A DNA stretch of 64,000 nt, from positions 5,724-69,723 of the forward strand of contig JBLXBZ010000010.1 of assembly GCA_048265185.1 (NCBI GenBank), given 5' to 3'. A program made the translations under genes and the position numbers. The notes under the pieces are model-generated. The model ran no database searches, was not told the DNA's origin, and was given only the letters and a program-made list of their open reading frames with translations. This DNA is from JBLXBZ01 sp048265185 (lineage in GTDB: Bacteria > Pseudomonadota > Alphaproteobacteria > Rhizobiales > Stappiaceae). Positions 17,825-27,211 of the stretch are shown piece by piece. Numbering within the stretch: the stretch's first letter is position 1; each line of letters opens with the position of its first letter.

Positions 17825-19435
17825 ATGGCGACGCGCGCGAAATCAGCGTCTCATAGAGAGCGTCTTCCTTTTTTCGCGAGCGTTCCCGGCGTCGCGCTGA
17901 TTGTCGGCCTGTGGGGATTATCTCACCTTCTGTTGCGCGCGTCGCTTTCGCCTGTGCTTGGCACGGACGATATGTTCGAAAATGTTTTTGTGCAGGTTTT
18001 ACAAGCCGGCTATCAGCTACGTCAGCCGCCGCTTTACGAGTGGCTTTTGTGGTCCGTTCAGCAATTCACCGGGCCGACGATCTGGAGCTTTCTGATCGTC
18101 AAATATGGAGCGTTGACGCTGGCGGCGGTGTTTCTTCTGCTCACCGCCCGCCGGGTGATCGTCGCCCCGGCTCTCGCGGCCATAGCGGTGTTCTCTTACA
18201 GTCTCTTCTATCAAATCGGTTGGAATCTGCATGAGGGGGTGACGCATACGGCGATCCTCGTCGCAGCCTGCTCGATGACGGCTTGGGCGTTTTTGCGCGT
18301 TCTTGAGATAGGACGTATGGTTGATTACGGCCTGCTCGGATTGGCTTTCGGGCTAGGCATGCTGTCTAAACATTCTTATCCGTTGTTTCCGCTTGCGTTT
18401 TTTATCGCGATACTGATTGCGCCAAACCTGAGAAAAAAGCTGCGGCTGGGGGGCCTGCTCTTTAGTCTTCTGACGTTGTTTTTGGTCTATGCGCCGTTTT
18501 TGATCTGGATTTTGACAAGAGACAGTTCACTGGCGCAGGCGACCGGAGCGATTTTGGTGGAAGGGTCGTCCCAACCGCATTGGAGCCGAACGCTCACGGG
18601 TCTTTCGCGATTGCTCTGGAGTCTCATCGGATTTTCCGCGCCGTTGATTCCGCTGGTCGTGTTAATTTTCTTCCCGCAAATTCGCCAAAATCCCGCGGCG
18701 GATTCTCGCGCATGGTCAATTGATGGTTTGGAGCGGGCGGAGCTGCGCAGTCTGCTTGGCCGGACGGTGCTGATCATGATCGTGCTCGCCGCCATTGGCA
18801 TCATCGCCTCCGGCGCCACCTACGTCAAAGAGCGGCACATGCATCCTTTGCTGTTGTTAGCGCCTGTTTGGCTCTTTGCGCGCATAGAACGCGCTCGCAT
18901 TTCTCCTGTACGGCTGCGGTTATTCGTCGTTCTTGTTTGTATTGTCGCCGCCACTGCGTTTTTAGCTCGGGTTCCAGGCCTTCTCGCGCCGGATAGAATC
19001 ATGTGCGGCGGCCAATGCCGGCACATGAAGCCTTACGAGGATCTCGCCGAAGGGCTTTCTTTCATAGATCCGTCTCAAGTCACTTTTGTCGCGAGCGATC
19101 CCTATACGGGAGGAAATTTGCGGGTTCTTTTCCCCGACGCCAGAATTGTTATGGACAATTGGCGCACAAATACCGCGTCCCGCCCTTACTGTTACGCCGT
19201 ATGGGAGCGCGGGGAAACATTGGCGGACGGGACGCCGGCCCGTGGAAGCCTCAAAACCTTTGAGGAGGCGATGGAAGATGGAAACTGGCCCGGGACGATG
19301 GTGGAAAACGCGCGGCCAATTGGCGAAGAATTGATTGTTAGCGGTCAATGGCGTCATTTATGGAAACCGAACGGGTTTCGCGTGACCCAATGGGGCGTTC
19401 GTCCGCTGGCGGCGGATAATCTCTTGTGTCAGTGA
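17825..19435 (+). CDS. Membrane glycosyltransferase of the PMT/ArnT type (GT39/GT83-like)
   Basis: A 536-residue protein with about ten to twelve membrane spans. The first periplasmic loop carries the acidic pattern TDDMFENVFVQ followed by RQPPLYEWLL, typical of dolichyl/undecaprenyl-phosphate-sugar glycosyltransferases. A soluble C-terminal domain starts near residue 385. These enzymes transfer a sugar from a polyprenyl-phosphate donor to a lipid or protein on the outer face of the inner membrane; donor and acceptor are unknown here. ATG at 17825 directly follows a GTG that is also in frame. The gene begins 14 bp after the gatB stop. Confidence 0.85.
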   Translation: MATRAKSASHRERLPFFASVPGVALIVGLWGLSHLLLRASLSPVLGTDDMFENVFVQVLQAGYQLRQPPLYEWLLWSVQQFTGPTIWSFLIVKYGALTLAAVFLLLTARRVIVAPALAAIAVFSYSLFYQIGWNLHEGVTHTAILVAACSMTAWAFLRVLEIGRMVDYGLLGLAFGLGMLSKHSYPLFPLAFFIAILIAPNLRKKLRLGGLLFSLLTLFLVYAPFLIWILTRDSSLAQATGAILVEGSSQPHWSRTLTGLSRLLWSLIGFSAPLIPLVVLIFFPQIRQNPAADSRAWSIDGLERAELRSLLGRTVLIMIVLAAIGIIASGATYVKERHMHPLLLLAPVWLFARIERARISPVRLRLFVVLVCIVAATAFLARVPGLLAPDRIMCGGQCRHMKPYEDLAEGLSFIDPSQVTFVASDPYTGGNLRVLFPDARIVMDNWRTNTASRPYCYAVWERGETLADGTPARGSLKTFEEAMEDGNWPGTMVENARPIGEELIVSGQWRHLWKPNGFRVTQWGVRPLAADNLLCQ

Positions 19436-19511
19436 TTTTGAGCGTTGGCTCAGGCTAAAGTTTGGCGGCTGCAAGGCGCTCAAAACTTTAAGGACGTGAG
19501 GGGAGGCGAGT

Positions 19512-19970
19512 TTGCTCGATATTCGGATTGATGAAGCGACGTTGGAGGATTTGCCGGAAATTCTCAAACTGCAAAATGCGGGAGCAGTCGGGGTCCGCGC
19601 AGGCAGCGAAAGTGACGATATTACGCTCTATGAGCCGGCTTTTGAACGTATTCGGGCAAGCGACCATGATTTTCTCTATGTGTCGCGTCTGGCCGACGTT
19701 CCGGTGGCGGGAACGTTTCAGCTGACGTTTTTGAACGGTCTTGGCTTTCGCGGCGGCCTGCGCGCGCAAGTGGAAAGCGTGCACACACGTGAAGACCTGA
19801 GGGGTAGGGGCGTCGGCGCGCATATGATGGCTTTTGCGTTGGAGGAGGCGCGCCGGCGAAATTGTTGCTTGGCGCAATTGACTTCCAATAGCCAAAGAAC
19901 TGACGCGCATCGTTTCTATAAGCGCCTTGGTTTTGAGCAAAGCCATATAGGCATGAAATTCATATTGTAG
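19512..19970 (+). CDS. GNAT-family N-acetyltransferase
   Basis: A 152-residue GNAT-fold protein. The acetyl-CoA-binding signature RGRGVGAHMMAFALEEARRR lies near residues 97-116, followed by the usual FYKRLGFEQSHIGMK end. The start is TTG at 19512, preceded by a strong GGGAGG five bases upstream, which decides the start. The acceptor substrate is unknown. It lies 76 bp after the glycosyltransferase. Confidence 0.88.
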   Translation: MLDIRIDEATLEDLPEILKLQNAGAVGVRAGSESDDITLYEPAFERIRASDHDFLYVSRLADVPVAGTFQLTFLNGLGFRGGLRAQVESVHTREDLRGRGVGAHMMAFALEEARRRNCCLAQLTSNSQRTDAHRFYKRLGFEQSHIGMKFIL

Positions 19971-20104
19971 CTTTCGCGGCGAACGCGAACTGGAATTCTC
20001 TCAGGAGAGCGTTGCATGTTACGACCAGCGTTATAGTTTAAAAAAACGCGAAGCGACGACGCGCCACGGGAGTTGTAAAACTCAATCTGAGTTCAGGAGC
20101 CGAC

Positions 20105-20818
20105 ATGTCTATTACCCAAGAAAAACCTGTAGAGCTTCATTTCTGGCCGACGCCGAATGGCTGGAAAATTACCGTAATGCTGGAAGAGTTGGGGATTCCA
20201 TATAATCTTCACTATGTGAATATTGGCGCTGGGGATCAGTTCAAACCAGAGTTTCTCGCAATTTCTCCTAATAATCGCATGCCGGCTATCGTGGACCCGG
20301 AAGGTCCGGGAGGCGAGCCGATTTCGGTGTTTGAATCCGGCGCTATTTTGCAATATCTGGGCCGTAAATTTGGAAAGTTTTATCCTGAAGACCCACGCGC
20401 GCGGGTGAAGGTCGACGAGTGGTTGATGTGGCAAATGGGAGGATTTGGTCCAATGCTTGGTCAAAATCATCATTTCCGCATTTATGCTCCGCAGAAGATC
20501 CCTTACGCGATGGAGCGCTACTTGAATGAGACGCGCCGTCTTTATGGCGTGCTCAACAAACGGTTGGCGGATCGGGAGTTTATTGCTGGCGATTATTCTA
20601 TCGCTGATATGGCTTGTCTGGGATGGGCCAATAGTTGGGAGCGGCAAGGCATGGATCTGGCTACGGATTTTCCCAATGTCAAGCGCTGGCTAGATGGATT
20701 GAAACGCCGTCCTGCGGTTGAGAGAGGGTTGCTGGTTGGCAAGGAGGAGCGCGCGCGTTTTAACGTGGCGAAGGACGCCAAAGCCCAGTCTGTTCTCTTC
20801 AATCAAAAAGATAATTGA
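20105..20818 (+). CDS. Glutathione S-transferase, nu-class (YfcG/YghU-like)
   Basis: A 237-residue GST. The thioredoxin-fold N-terminus has TPNGWKITVMLEELGIPY and ESGAILQYLGRKFG. An all-alpha C-terminal domain follows, with YSIADMACLGWANSWERQG. The TPNG-K-I-T-x-x-LEE pattern is that of the nu-class disulfide-bond reductases YfcG and YghU, which bind two GSH molecules and use Thr/Asn in place of Cys or Tyr. The substrate is unknown. Its 3' end faces the DUF2147 gene across a terminator-like hairpin. Confidence 0.9.
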   Translation: MSITQEKPVELHFWPTPNGWKITVMLEELGIPYNLHYVNIGAGDQFKPEFLAISPNNRMPAIVDPEGPGGEPISVFESGAILQYLGRKFGKFYPEDPRARVKVDEWLMWQMGGFGPMLGQNHHFRIYAPQKIPYAMERYLNETRRLYGVLNKRLADREFIAGDYSIADMACLGWANSWERQGMDLATDFPNVKRWLDGLKRRPAVERGLLVGKEERARFNVAKDAKAQSVLFNQKDN

Positions 20819-20834
20819 TTGCGAAAATCGCGAT

Positions 20835-20874
20835 GACGGGCGAAGAGCTAAGTTAAGTTTTTCGTCCGTTTTAC
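20835..20874 (+). terminator. Rho-independent-type terminator after the GST gene
   Basis: A nine-base-pair stem (acgggcgaa with ttcgtccgt, one G-U pair) encloses a 16-base loop and is followed by a short T run. It lies 17 bp after the GST stop and before the convergent DUF2147 gene. Confidence 0.5.
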
Positions 20875-20896
20875 GTTTGACCTTTGGCTTTTTGGG

Positions 20897-21322
20897 TCAC
20901 AAGGTCGAGCGTGTCCAGACTTCCTTGTCGCAGAGCTGTCCGCCAATTGCGCAGCTTTCCAGCAGGAGCCGATTTTTCCCTTCCAACGTGACATAAGCCG
21001 TATAGAGCTGACGATTGCCTGCGCGGCGGTTCTTGCCTTTCCAGACGCGGGGTTTGTTCGTCTTGTTCAAGGCGGCGAGAATGGTCGCGCCAATTTGCAG
21101 CTCGTTTTGTCCCGGCGCTTTTCCCCGCCATGCGACCTTGCCGCATAGACCGCTGGCGCATGAGGAGATTAGGATTTTAGTCGTTCCGGACGCATTCATC
21201 CATACGCCTTGCGGGTCCGGAGGGCCTGCGCGAACGGGTGTGAATATAAGCGGCGCAAGCGAGAAAAGCGCGAAGATCAGCGCTGGCGCGCGTTTCGAAA
21301 ATCGTGACTGATATGTTGGCAT
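20897..21322 (-). CDS. Exported DUF2147 protein
   Basis: A 141-residue protein. A basic N-terminus and hydrophobic stretch (RFSKRAPALIFALFSLAPLIF) end near an A-x-A-like site around residue 32, consistent with a Sec signal peptide. The mature part has the DUF2147 pattern: a start GVWMNASGTTKILISSC, a paired-Cys CASGLCGKVAW motif, and a C-terminal C...CDKEVWTR. These are probably small lipocalin-like beta-barrels; no biochemical function is known. MPTYQSRF at 21322 was chosen because a start at 21433 would bury the signal peptide. Confidence 0.85.
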   Translation of the reverse strand: MPTYQSRFSKRAPALIFALFSLAPLIFTPVRAGPPDPQGVWMNASGTTKILISSCASGLCGKVAWRGKAPGQNELQIGATILAALNKTNKPRVWKGKNRRAGNRQLYTAYVTLEGKNRLLLESCAIGGQLCDKEVWTRSTL

Positions 21323-21450
21323 TGACGTGAAATCCGGCTGGGCGGCGTTTGGTGTATTCGCGTATGGCGCGTTCTGGAGGAAGCCCTGAACGCGCGAATC
21401 ACGGAAGCGCCGCCAACCACGCGCGCGGCGCAAGAGCCGCGCGTTTGATC

Positions 21451-23148
21451 TTATAGTTTTTCGCCAATAGCTTTCATCCAGATGGCAACCGCCGCCGCGC
21501 CGCCGTCAGGCGCGCCCACCGCGCGCTCGCCTAGATAGCTTGCGCGTCCGAGTTTTGGACTCATGGAGGCGGTGGCCTGGGCGCCCGCCTCTGCGGCGTC
21601 AGCGGCTTTTCGCCATGCCGCCTTTCCGTCAAGACCTTGCTTGCGCGCCGCCTCCAGAGCGAGAAGGGCCGGATGAAGCGCATCCAGCATCGTGCGGTCA
21701 TTCGGCTTGGCTCCGCCGATTTCCGAAATGGCCTCGACCGCAATTCTAAAGGCTTTGGCGATGGCGCCGCCGTCTATGGTTTCGCATGTTTCCAGAAAAC
21801 GTCCGGCGCGGGTCAGCGCCACGGCGTAAAATGGACCGGAGCTGCCGCCAATGGCCTTGCGTAATGCGTTGGCGGTTGAAAGCAGGGCCGTGGCGGCGTC
21901 GCTCCATGCGCCGTTTGGCTCCGCTTTGATCGCCGCTGCGCCGCGCATCATGCTGACGCCAAGGTCGCCATCTCCCGCTTTGCTGTCGAGATCTGTCAGA
22001 TGAGGCTCGGCTTGCTCCAGAGCGTCCGCCACATGCAGCGCTATGGCGCGTAATTTCTGGGCCTCTGCGCTGTCGCCGGCGGTTGGGTAACTCTCTGGCG
22101 GGACGGGGGGAGCGGCGACGATGGCGCGTTCGAGGGGGATCGCGCCGGTTCCTTGCCAAGCGGGGGCCGAGGTTGGGGCGGAGAGAAGCGGCAGGTCCGC
22201 CTCTTTCAATCGAAGCAGGGAGATCGAGCATCCCGGCATTTCAAGGGCGGTGAGAAAATTTCCGGTCCAGGCGCGCTCGACAATGATACCGGCCCCGCGC
22301 AGGGAGGAGAGCGCATGACGCGCCACGATGGCCAGCTCCATGGGTGGGGTGGCGCCAAGGCCGTTGACGAGCAAGGCGACCCGGTCGCCGGATTGAACGG
22401 GAATGTCGTCCTTGATTTGCGTGAGCAGGCGCTCGCTCAAAACGTCGGCGGATTGGATCTCTGTCCGCTCAACCCCTTTTTCACCGTGAATGCCAAGACC
22501 AAGTTCTATCTCGTTTTCTCCAAGGCTGAAGCCCGGGCGCTTCGCGGCGGGGACGGTGCAGGTTCCAAGGCCGAGGCCCATGGTGCCCAGCCGGGAGGCT
22601 GCGTCCCGCGCGAGAAGGGCCACTTCCGCAAGGGGCTTTCCCGCCACGGCGGCGGCGCCGGCGATTTTGTGAATGAATATGGTTCCAGCGATGCCGCGCC
22701 TGCGCTCAGGCGGGACAAGGTCGCCAAGCGCGACGTCATCGGCGACGACGACAACCTCTACCGGTATTCCCTCTACTTGGGCTAACTCGGCGGCGAGACC
22801 GAAATTCAATCGATCGCCGGTGTAATTCTTGACGATAAGGACGGCGCCCAACGGTCCAGCGCAAGCGCGAATGGCGCTAAGCACGGCGTCAACGCTTGGC
22901 GAGGTGAAAACGTCGCCGGTGACGGCGGCCGTCAAAAGGCCTTTTCCCACATAGCCTGCATGAGCGGGTTCATGGCCTGCGCCGCCGCCGGAGATAATCG
23001 CCACGGGTCTGTCCGCTGGGTTTTCTGGAATACCTGCGAGAAGGGCCACGTTCTCGGTGTCGAGAAGCGCCAGCTCCGGATTGCAGTCCGCGATTCCTTC
23101 AAGCATCTCCCGCACGACGGAGCGGGCGTCATTGATTAATTTTTTCAT
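21451..23148 (-). CDS. ATP-dependent dihydroxyacetone kinase (fused DhaK-DhaL)
   Basis: Single-chain kinase of 565 residues that phosphorylates dihydroxyacetone or glyceraldehyde. The DhaK domain (about 1-330) has the substrate loop SGGGAGHEPAHAGYVG, TGDRLNFGLA, and the substrate-binding histidine in LGLGIHGEKG. The DhaL domain (about 360-565) has the Mg-ATP motif DSKAGDGDLGVSMMRGA. Fusion of the two marks the ATP-using type, as in Citrobacter DHAK, not the PTS-dependent three-subunit form. It stands alone and leftward, and diverges from the phosphate transporter gene. Confidence 0.92.
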   Translation of the reverse strand: MKKLINDARSVVREMLEGIADCNPELALLDTENVALLAGIPENPADRPVAIISGGGAGHEPAHAGYVGKGLLTAAVTGDVFTSPSVDAVLSAIRACAGPLGAVLIVKNYTGDRLNFGLAAELAQVEGIPVEVVVVADDVALGDLVPPERRRGIAGTIFIHKIAGAAAVAGKPLAEVALLARDAASRLGTMGLGLGTCTVPAAKRPGFSLGENEIELGLGIHGEKGVERTEIQSADVLSERLLTQIKDDIPVQSGDRVALLVNGLGATPPMELAIVARHALSSLRGAGIIVERAWTGNFLTALEMPGCSISLLRLKEADLPLLSAPTSAPAWQGTGAIPLERAIVAAPPVPPESYPTAGDSAEAQKLRAIALHVADALEQAEPHLTDLDSKAGDGDLGVSMMRGAAAIKAEPNGAWSDAATALLSTANALRKAIGGSSGPFYAVALTRAGRFLETCETIDGGAIAKAFRIAVEAISEIGGAKPNDRTMLDALHPALLALEAARKQGLDGKAAWRKAADAAEAGAQATASMSPKLGRASYLGERAVGAPDGGAAAVAIWMKAIGEKL

Positions 23149-23392
23149 TGTTGGCTCCTGTGCTCCCCCAGATTTTGGTTTGTCAGGTTTGGAGGCGTTT
23201 TACTGGCGAGGGACGAACGCAGCGTGTTCAACGCAAGGCGCCGCACGTGTTGGCGATCGGATGATTTTCCATTGCTGCTCCCCCATTTTCTAAAGCGTAA
23301 TTTCTAATAAGTTACGTTGTTTTTCAATTGATTATTTGCAGGTTGCGGCATTCGTTTCCGTTAAGTGATGACGCTGCGTCAGTTAATTCAAC

Positions 23393-23410
23393 CTGACATG
23401 AAACTGATAT
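23393..23410 (+). promoter_or_regulatory. Candidate Pho box upstream of the Na/phosphate cotransporter
   Basis: Two 7-bp direct repeats, ctgacat and ctgatat, are spaced by exactly four bases (gaaa). This is the 7-4-7 layout of PhoB binding sites (consensus CTGTCAT repeats), about 45-60 bp before the transporter start. PhoB control is inferred from this layout and from the product. The rest of 23149-23452 is the divergent intergenic region with no other gene seen. Confidence 0.45.
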
Positions 23411-23452
23411 CTAATATTTGTAGGTTCTCCGCGGATAACGGAGAAAGCACGG

Positions 23453-24619
23453 ATGTCGGATACAGATACTTTTCACGCGGCTCCTGATATGTTGGCGCAG
23501 GCGCCCAGGAAAAGCAGTTGGACGCAATGGCTGGCGGTCGCAGGGCTTGTTTACATTCTGATCTGCGCCGTGGGATTGATCGGGTCAGGGTTTAAATCAG
23601 CCACTGGCGATGAAGCGGCGGCGTTATTTGCATTTGCGACGAATCCTTTCGCTGGATTGGTGGTGGGAACTGTGGCCACAGCTCTTATCCAGTCTTCGTC
23701 AACCGTCACCTCCATCATCGTTGGACTAGTGGCGGGAGGCTTACCTGTGTCTATGGCCGTGCCGATGGTGATGGGCGCCAATATTGGCACTTCGATCACC
23801 AACACCATCGTGTCGCTCGGCCATGTGCGGGAGAAGAAGGAATTCTCACGCGCGTTCGCGGCCGCCACGGTTCATGACTTCTTCAATCTACTGTCGGTGG
23901 TCATCTTCTTGCCGCTTGAAATATTTTTCGGTATTTTCGAGAAGATTGGCAAGGCTTTGGCGGCGCCTTTCTACGGCGGCGGCGACGCTTCCATGGGCGA
24001 CTTTAATTTCGTCAAAACCGCGACGGCGCCAGTTCTCAACGCCATCAAAGAGCCATTGCTCTCGCTGGGCGATGTTTGGGGCGGCGTCTTGCTGATTATC
24101 GTCGGGATCGCCATGATTTTTGTCTCGATCAGCTATATTGGCAAGCTTCTCAAGATATTGATGGTCGGTCGGGCGCGTGAAATTATGCATACCGCTATTG
24201 GTCGCGGCCCATTGTCTGGTATCGCTTCGGGAACTCTGGTGACATGTCTCGTGCAATCTTCCTCCACCACCACCTCCCTGATGGTGCCCTTGGCGGGATC
24301 GGGAGCTTTTGGCCTGAAACAAATTTATCCCTTCACCCTGGGGGCGAACATCGGCACATGCCTGACGGCGCTTTTGGCCGCGACGGCGGTAACCGGCAAT
24401 GGTGAAGCGGCGTTGCAGATCGCTTTCATTCATCTCGCCTATAATGTTTTGGGCGTGTTAATAATATTCGGTTTGCCGTTCCTGCGCCCTCTGCCTGTAA
24501 CTGCGGCTGAATGGTTAGGGCGAACGGCGGCGGAGAATAAAGTGATCGCGCTTGGGTATATTTTGGGCGTCTTTTTTGTAATTCCACTGCTCTGTCTCGG
24601 AATTACGGCATTGATTTAA
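23453..24619 (+). CDS. Na+/phosphate cotransporter family protein (NptA-like)
   Basis: A 388-residue inner-membrane protein of the SLC34-like Na/Pi-cotransporter family. Two inverted repeats each carry the signature ALIQSSSTVTSIIVGLVAGG (about 80-100) and CLVQSSSTTTSLMVPLAGSG (about 265-285). Each is followed by GANIGTS/GANIGTC loops. There are about eight spans and no C-terminal PhoU-like domain. A 74-residue coiled-coil ORF starts 13 bp after the stop and may be its partner. A possible Pho box stands upstream. Confidence 0.92.
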   Translation: MSDTDTFHAAPDMLAQAPRKSSWTQWLAVAGLVYILICAVGLIGSGFKSATGDEAAALFAFATNPFAGLVVGTVATALIQSSSTVTSIIVGLVAGGLPVSMAVPMVMGANIGTSITNTIVSLGHVREKKEFSRAFAAATVHDFFNLLSVVIFLPLEIFFGIFEKIGKALAAPFYGGGDASMGDFNFVKTATAPVLNAIKEPLLSLGDVWGGVLLIIVGIAMIFVSISYIGKLLKILMVGRAREIMHTAIGRGPLSGIASGTLVTCLVQSSSTTTSLMVPLAGSGAFGLKQIYPFTLGANIGTCLTALLAATAVTGNGEAALQIAFIHLAYNVLGVLIIFGLPFLRPLPVTAAEWLGRTAAENKVIALGYILGVFFVIPLLCLGITALI

Positions 24620-24632
24620 AAGGTGATTTATC

Positions 24633-24857
24633 ATGACTGAAATACATAAGCTAACACGCGAAAAGCTGGCCCATCTCGTTGCTGAGACTGAAGAAACCTT
24701 GTCCCAGCTGAAGGTGGAGATGGAACGCCGCGTTGAGGAGACGCAGCACCATGAAATCGACAAGCTTGAGCAACACTTGAACTCAGCCGAGAGCGGTTTG
24801 CGCAGCGTGCGAGATTTCTTCCGCATGCTGGCGGATGAATTTCGCCCCAAATCATAG
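24633..24857 (+). CDS. Small coiled-coil protein next to the Na/Pi cotransporter
   Basis: A 74-residue, highly charged, almost fully helical protein, preceded by the ribosome-binding sequence aaggtgatttatc. Heptad-like spacing of Leu/Val through residues about 8-60 suggests a coiled coil. The end (FRMLADEFRPKS) is basic. It probably shares the transporter's transcript, because only 13 bp separate the genes. PhoU-like regulation in trans is one possibility, but the protein is too short for a PhoU domain and no family is recognised. Confidence 0.7.
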   Translation: MTEIHKLTREKLAHLVAETEETLSQLKVEMERRVEETQHHEIDKLEQHLNSAESGLRSVRDFFRMLADEFRPKS

Positions 24858-25008
24858 GGGGCGAGGGAATGAGCTGGCCGCAGGCGAATTGGCGTCGGCG
24901 ACCTTGCTTATTCCATTAAAGTTTTTCCAGCTTGGTTGCCCGTTTTCCGGGCGTTCGTTAAACTGTTTGCAAAGGCAAGCTTTGAAGGCCGCTTGGAAAT
25001 CCATTCAG

Positions 25009-26109
25009 TCAGGATGCGCTCCGGGATAAGGAAAGCTGAATTTGCGGCGCAAGAGCGCGCGCTGTGCGCGCTGACCCAATCAGAGTGGCTGACGCCGGCC
25101 CTGTCCAGTTGCCGTAACCAATAAGCCAGAGGTTCGGTTCTTTCTTCGATCTGTGATCGCCCTCGACGTCAATGCGTCCGTCGGCGTTCACCACGCCCAA
25201 TGGACGAAGGTGATCGGTCGCTGGCAGAAAGCCTGTGCACCAGATGACTGCGTCAATTTTCTCGCGTGTCCCGTCCGTCCAAACTACGCCGTCCCGGGTG
25301 AAGCGTTTGAAAGGGCGCACGGTTGACAGCGCGCCGCGCGCGCGCGCCTCTTTGACCGGCGCCACCATTACAATGTCTCCCAAGGTGGTTGTTGAACTTT
25401 CCTCGAAATTCTCCCGGACCCGCGCGCTGGCCCTTTCGAATAGAACCCGCCCGTCTACGTCGTCTGGCAACATTTGCGGCGGTCTGGTCGTCACCCATGT
25501 GGAATTGGCGTGCAGGCTGAGTTCGGCATGGATTTGAGCTCCTGAATTCCCGCCTCCAATTACCAAAACTCTCTTGCCGTTGAATGTTTCTGGTTTTTGG
25601 TACTGCGCGGAGTGCAATTCTACGCCGTTGAATTCGTCGTGGCCGGGATAGGGGGGGATATAGGGGGCGCTCCAGGTTCCCGTTGCGCTCACCACCGCCC
25701 GAGTCGTGCGCTGTCTTCCATCGGAAAAACGCAACCTTAATAAGGAGCCGAATTTTTCGACCGCCTTAACGCGCACGGGGCGTTCAATGGGCAAATCGTA
25801 GCGTTTTTCGTAGCGAGTGAGGTAGTCGATCACCTCGTCCCGGCTGGGGAAATCGCCGCTTTGACTGGGAGGCATAGGCCATCCGGGCAAGGAGCTATAA
25901 CCGGCGGGAGAGAATAAACGGAGCGAATCCCAACCGTGGCTCCAAGCCCCGCCAGGAGCGGGCTCCGCGTCGAACAACGCGAATGCCAGGTCTGTGCGGC
26001 GCAAATAATAACCGATGGAGAGCCCCGCTTGCCCGCCTCCGATGATGGCTACATCAAGGTCGGCGTTCTCTTCGGTTCCCATTGGTTGAGAGGCTGAAAT
26101 GTCGGTCAT
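25009..26109 (-). CDS. Flavin-containing monooxygenase, ArsO-like
   Basis: A 366-residue FAD/NADPH oxidoreductase. The FAD-binding motif DVAIIGGGQAGLSIGYYLRR lies near residue 18. The active-site stretch WDSLRLFSPAGYSSLPGWPMP follows, then the NADPH-binding VLVIGGGNSGAQIHAEL near residue 175 and CTGFLPATDHL later. The SLRLFSP...SLPGWPMP pattern is typical of ArsO-type monooxygenases found in arsenic operons. No ars genes lie nearby, so the substrate is uncertain. It stands alone and leftward; the gap 26110-26310 shows no gene. Confidence 0.85.
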   Translation of the reverse strand: MTDISASQPMGTEENADLDVAIIGGGQAGLSIGYYLRRTDLAFALFDAEPAPGGAWSHGWDSLRLFSPAGYSSLPGWPMPPSQSGDFPSRDEVIDYLTRYEKRYDLPIERPVRVKAVEKFGSLLRLRFSDGRQRTTRAVVSATGTWSAPYIPPYPGHDEFNGVELHSAQYQKPETFNGKRVLVIGGGNSGAQIHAELSLHANSTWVTTRPPQMLPDDVDGRVLFERASARVRENFEESSTTTLGDIVMVAPVKEARARGALSTVRPFKRFTRDGVVWTDGTREKIDAVIWCTGFLPATDHLRPLGVVNADGRIDVEGDHRSKKEPNLWLIGYGNWTGPASATLIGSARTARALAPQIQLSLSRSAS

Positions 26110-26310
26110 GGGTTCCTCGGTTCAATGGTCTGCTATGTTGATGGCGCGAAGTTTGATCTGGCGAATCGGCGCGATAGCGGCAGTCTCAAGCTGAAGATGT
26201 TTCATCTACCCCGGCGCCGTTTGGCGGCTGATGAATGCCCTTTCAAGGCAAGGCCGCAGAATCAAGGTGTTTAACCAGAGACGTATCCACCAAATGCTGG
26301 TCTGGACCTT

Positions 26311-27150
26311 TTAACCCGCGGTTTCATCTAAAAAGCGTTGGAGGACATTCGCCTGATCCAGATTTTGCGCAAGGTCGCGGAAAAGAGATTGAGCGCTCTC
26401 GAACATTCGGTTGTCCAAGCCGCTATCCGCGAGAAAACGAGAGATTTCCTTCATTTCAGCTTCCCAGCGATAGGCTTTCTGATTGACTTGTGGAAGGCGC
26501 GTTTTGAGCCATTCCAGCATTTCGGGTTGGCTCAATTTCAGCTCTTCAAGAAGTTGTCCGCGCTTGTCCGGTTCATCCGTCGCGAAGGTCACCAGAATGG
26601 CTAGCGCTTGAAAGCCCTTGGTGAGAGCCGAATATCGCATCTTGAGTTCCGAGGCGCTTCCGATTTCGCCCGGCAGAAAGCGACAATCGAGCCCGTGCGC
26701 GCGCAAGATTTCGGCTACGCCATCGTTGTCACCACATAGATAAAGGCGCGGCGGTATAGGGGCGTTGGCGTCTGTTCTTCCTATGATGGCGCCATCGGCG
26801 AAAGGAAGATCGCGCTTTTCGAACACCGCGCCGATGGCGCGGGACGTCTTGGGAGAGAGCGCGTTACAATCTATATAGTACGGCGCATTTGTCGCTTTGC
26901 CAAAAATTTGGATGAAACGTTCTGCGGTGGCGTGAGCGACGCCGGGCGGCACGATCGAAAGGAACAGGTCCGCGTCAGCAAGCTCGCTTTCATTGTCGAC
27001 GGAGCGGATTCCGTTTCTCCTGGCCCGCTCCGCGCTTGCCTGGCTGCGCCCGTCCAGAGAGGTCAGCACCGTTGCGCCGCCTTGCACAAGGATGCTCCCT
27101 ATGGTCGCCCCCATATTGCCTGCCGAGATCAGTGCGATGGTCGTCATCAT
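26311..27150 (-). CDS. NAD(P)-dependent oxidoreductase with DUF1932 C-terminal domain
   Basis: A 279-residue beta-hydroxyacid-dehydrogenase-like protein. The N-terminal Rossmann domain starts TTIALISAGNMGATIGSILV, and DLFLSIVPPGVA follows. The C-terminal half (from about 175, MRYSALTKGFQALAILVTFA) resembles the DUF1932 helical domain. Proteins of this type occur in aromatic- and carboxylic-acid catabolic clusters. Here it lies 61 bp downstream of tctA on the same strand, so it may act on the compound imported by TctABC. Two ATGs begin the frame (27150 and 27147); the second has better spacing to GGGGAG. Confidence 0.82.
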   Translation of the reverse strand: MMTTIALISAGNMGATIGSILVQGGATVLTSLDGRSQASAERARRNGIRSVDNESELADADLFLSIVPPGVAHATAERFIQIFGKATNAPYYIDCNALSPKTSRAIGAVFEKRDLPFADGAIIGRTDANAPIPPRLYLCGDNDGVAEILRAHGLDCRFLPGEIGSASELKMRYSALTKGFQALAILVTFATDEPDKRGQLLEELKLSQPEMLEWLKTRLPQVNQKAYRWEAEMKEISRFLADSGLDNRMFESAQSLFRDLAQNLDQANVLQRFLDETAG

Positions 27151-27211
27151 TTAACTCCCCGGTGACAAACGCGCATCTTCAGCCATGCGGCGCTCTCTGC
27201 AAGAGGGAATG

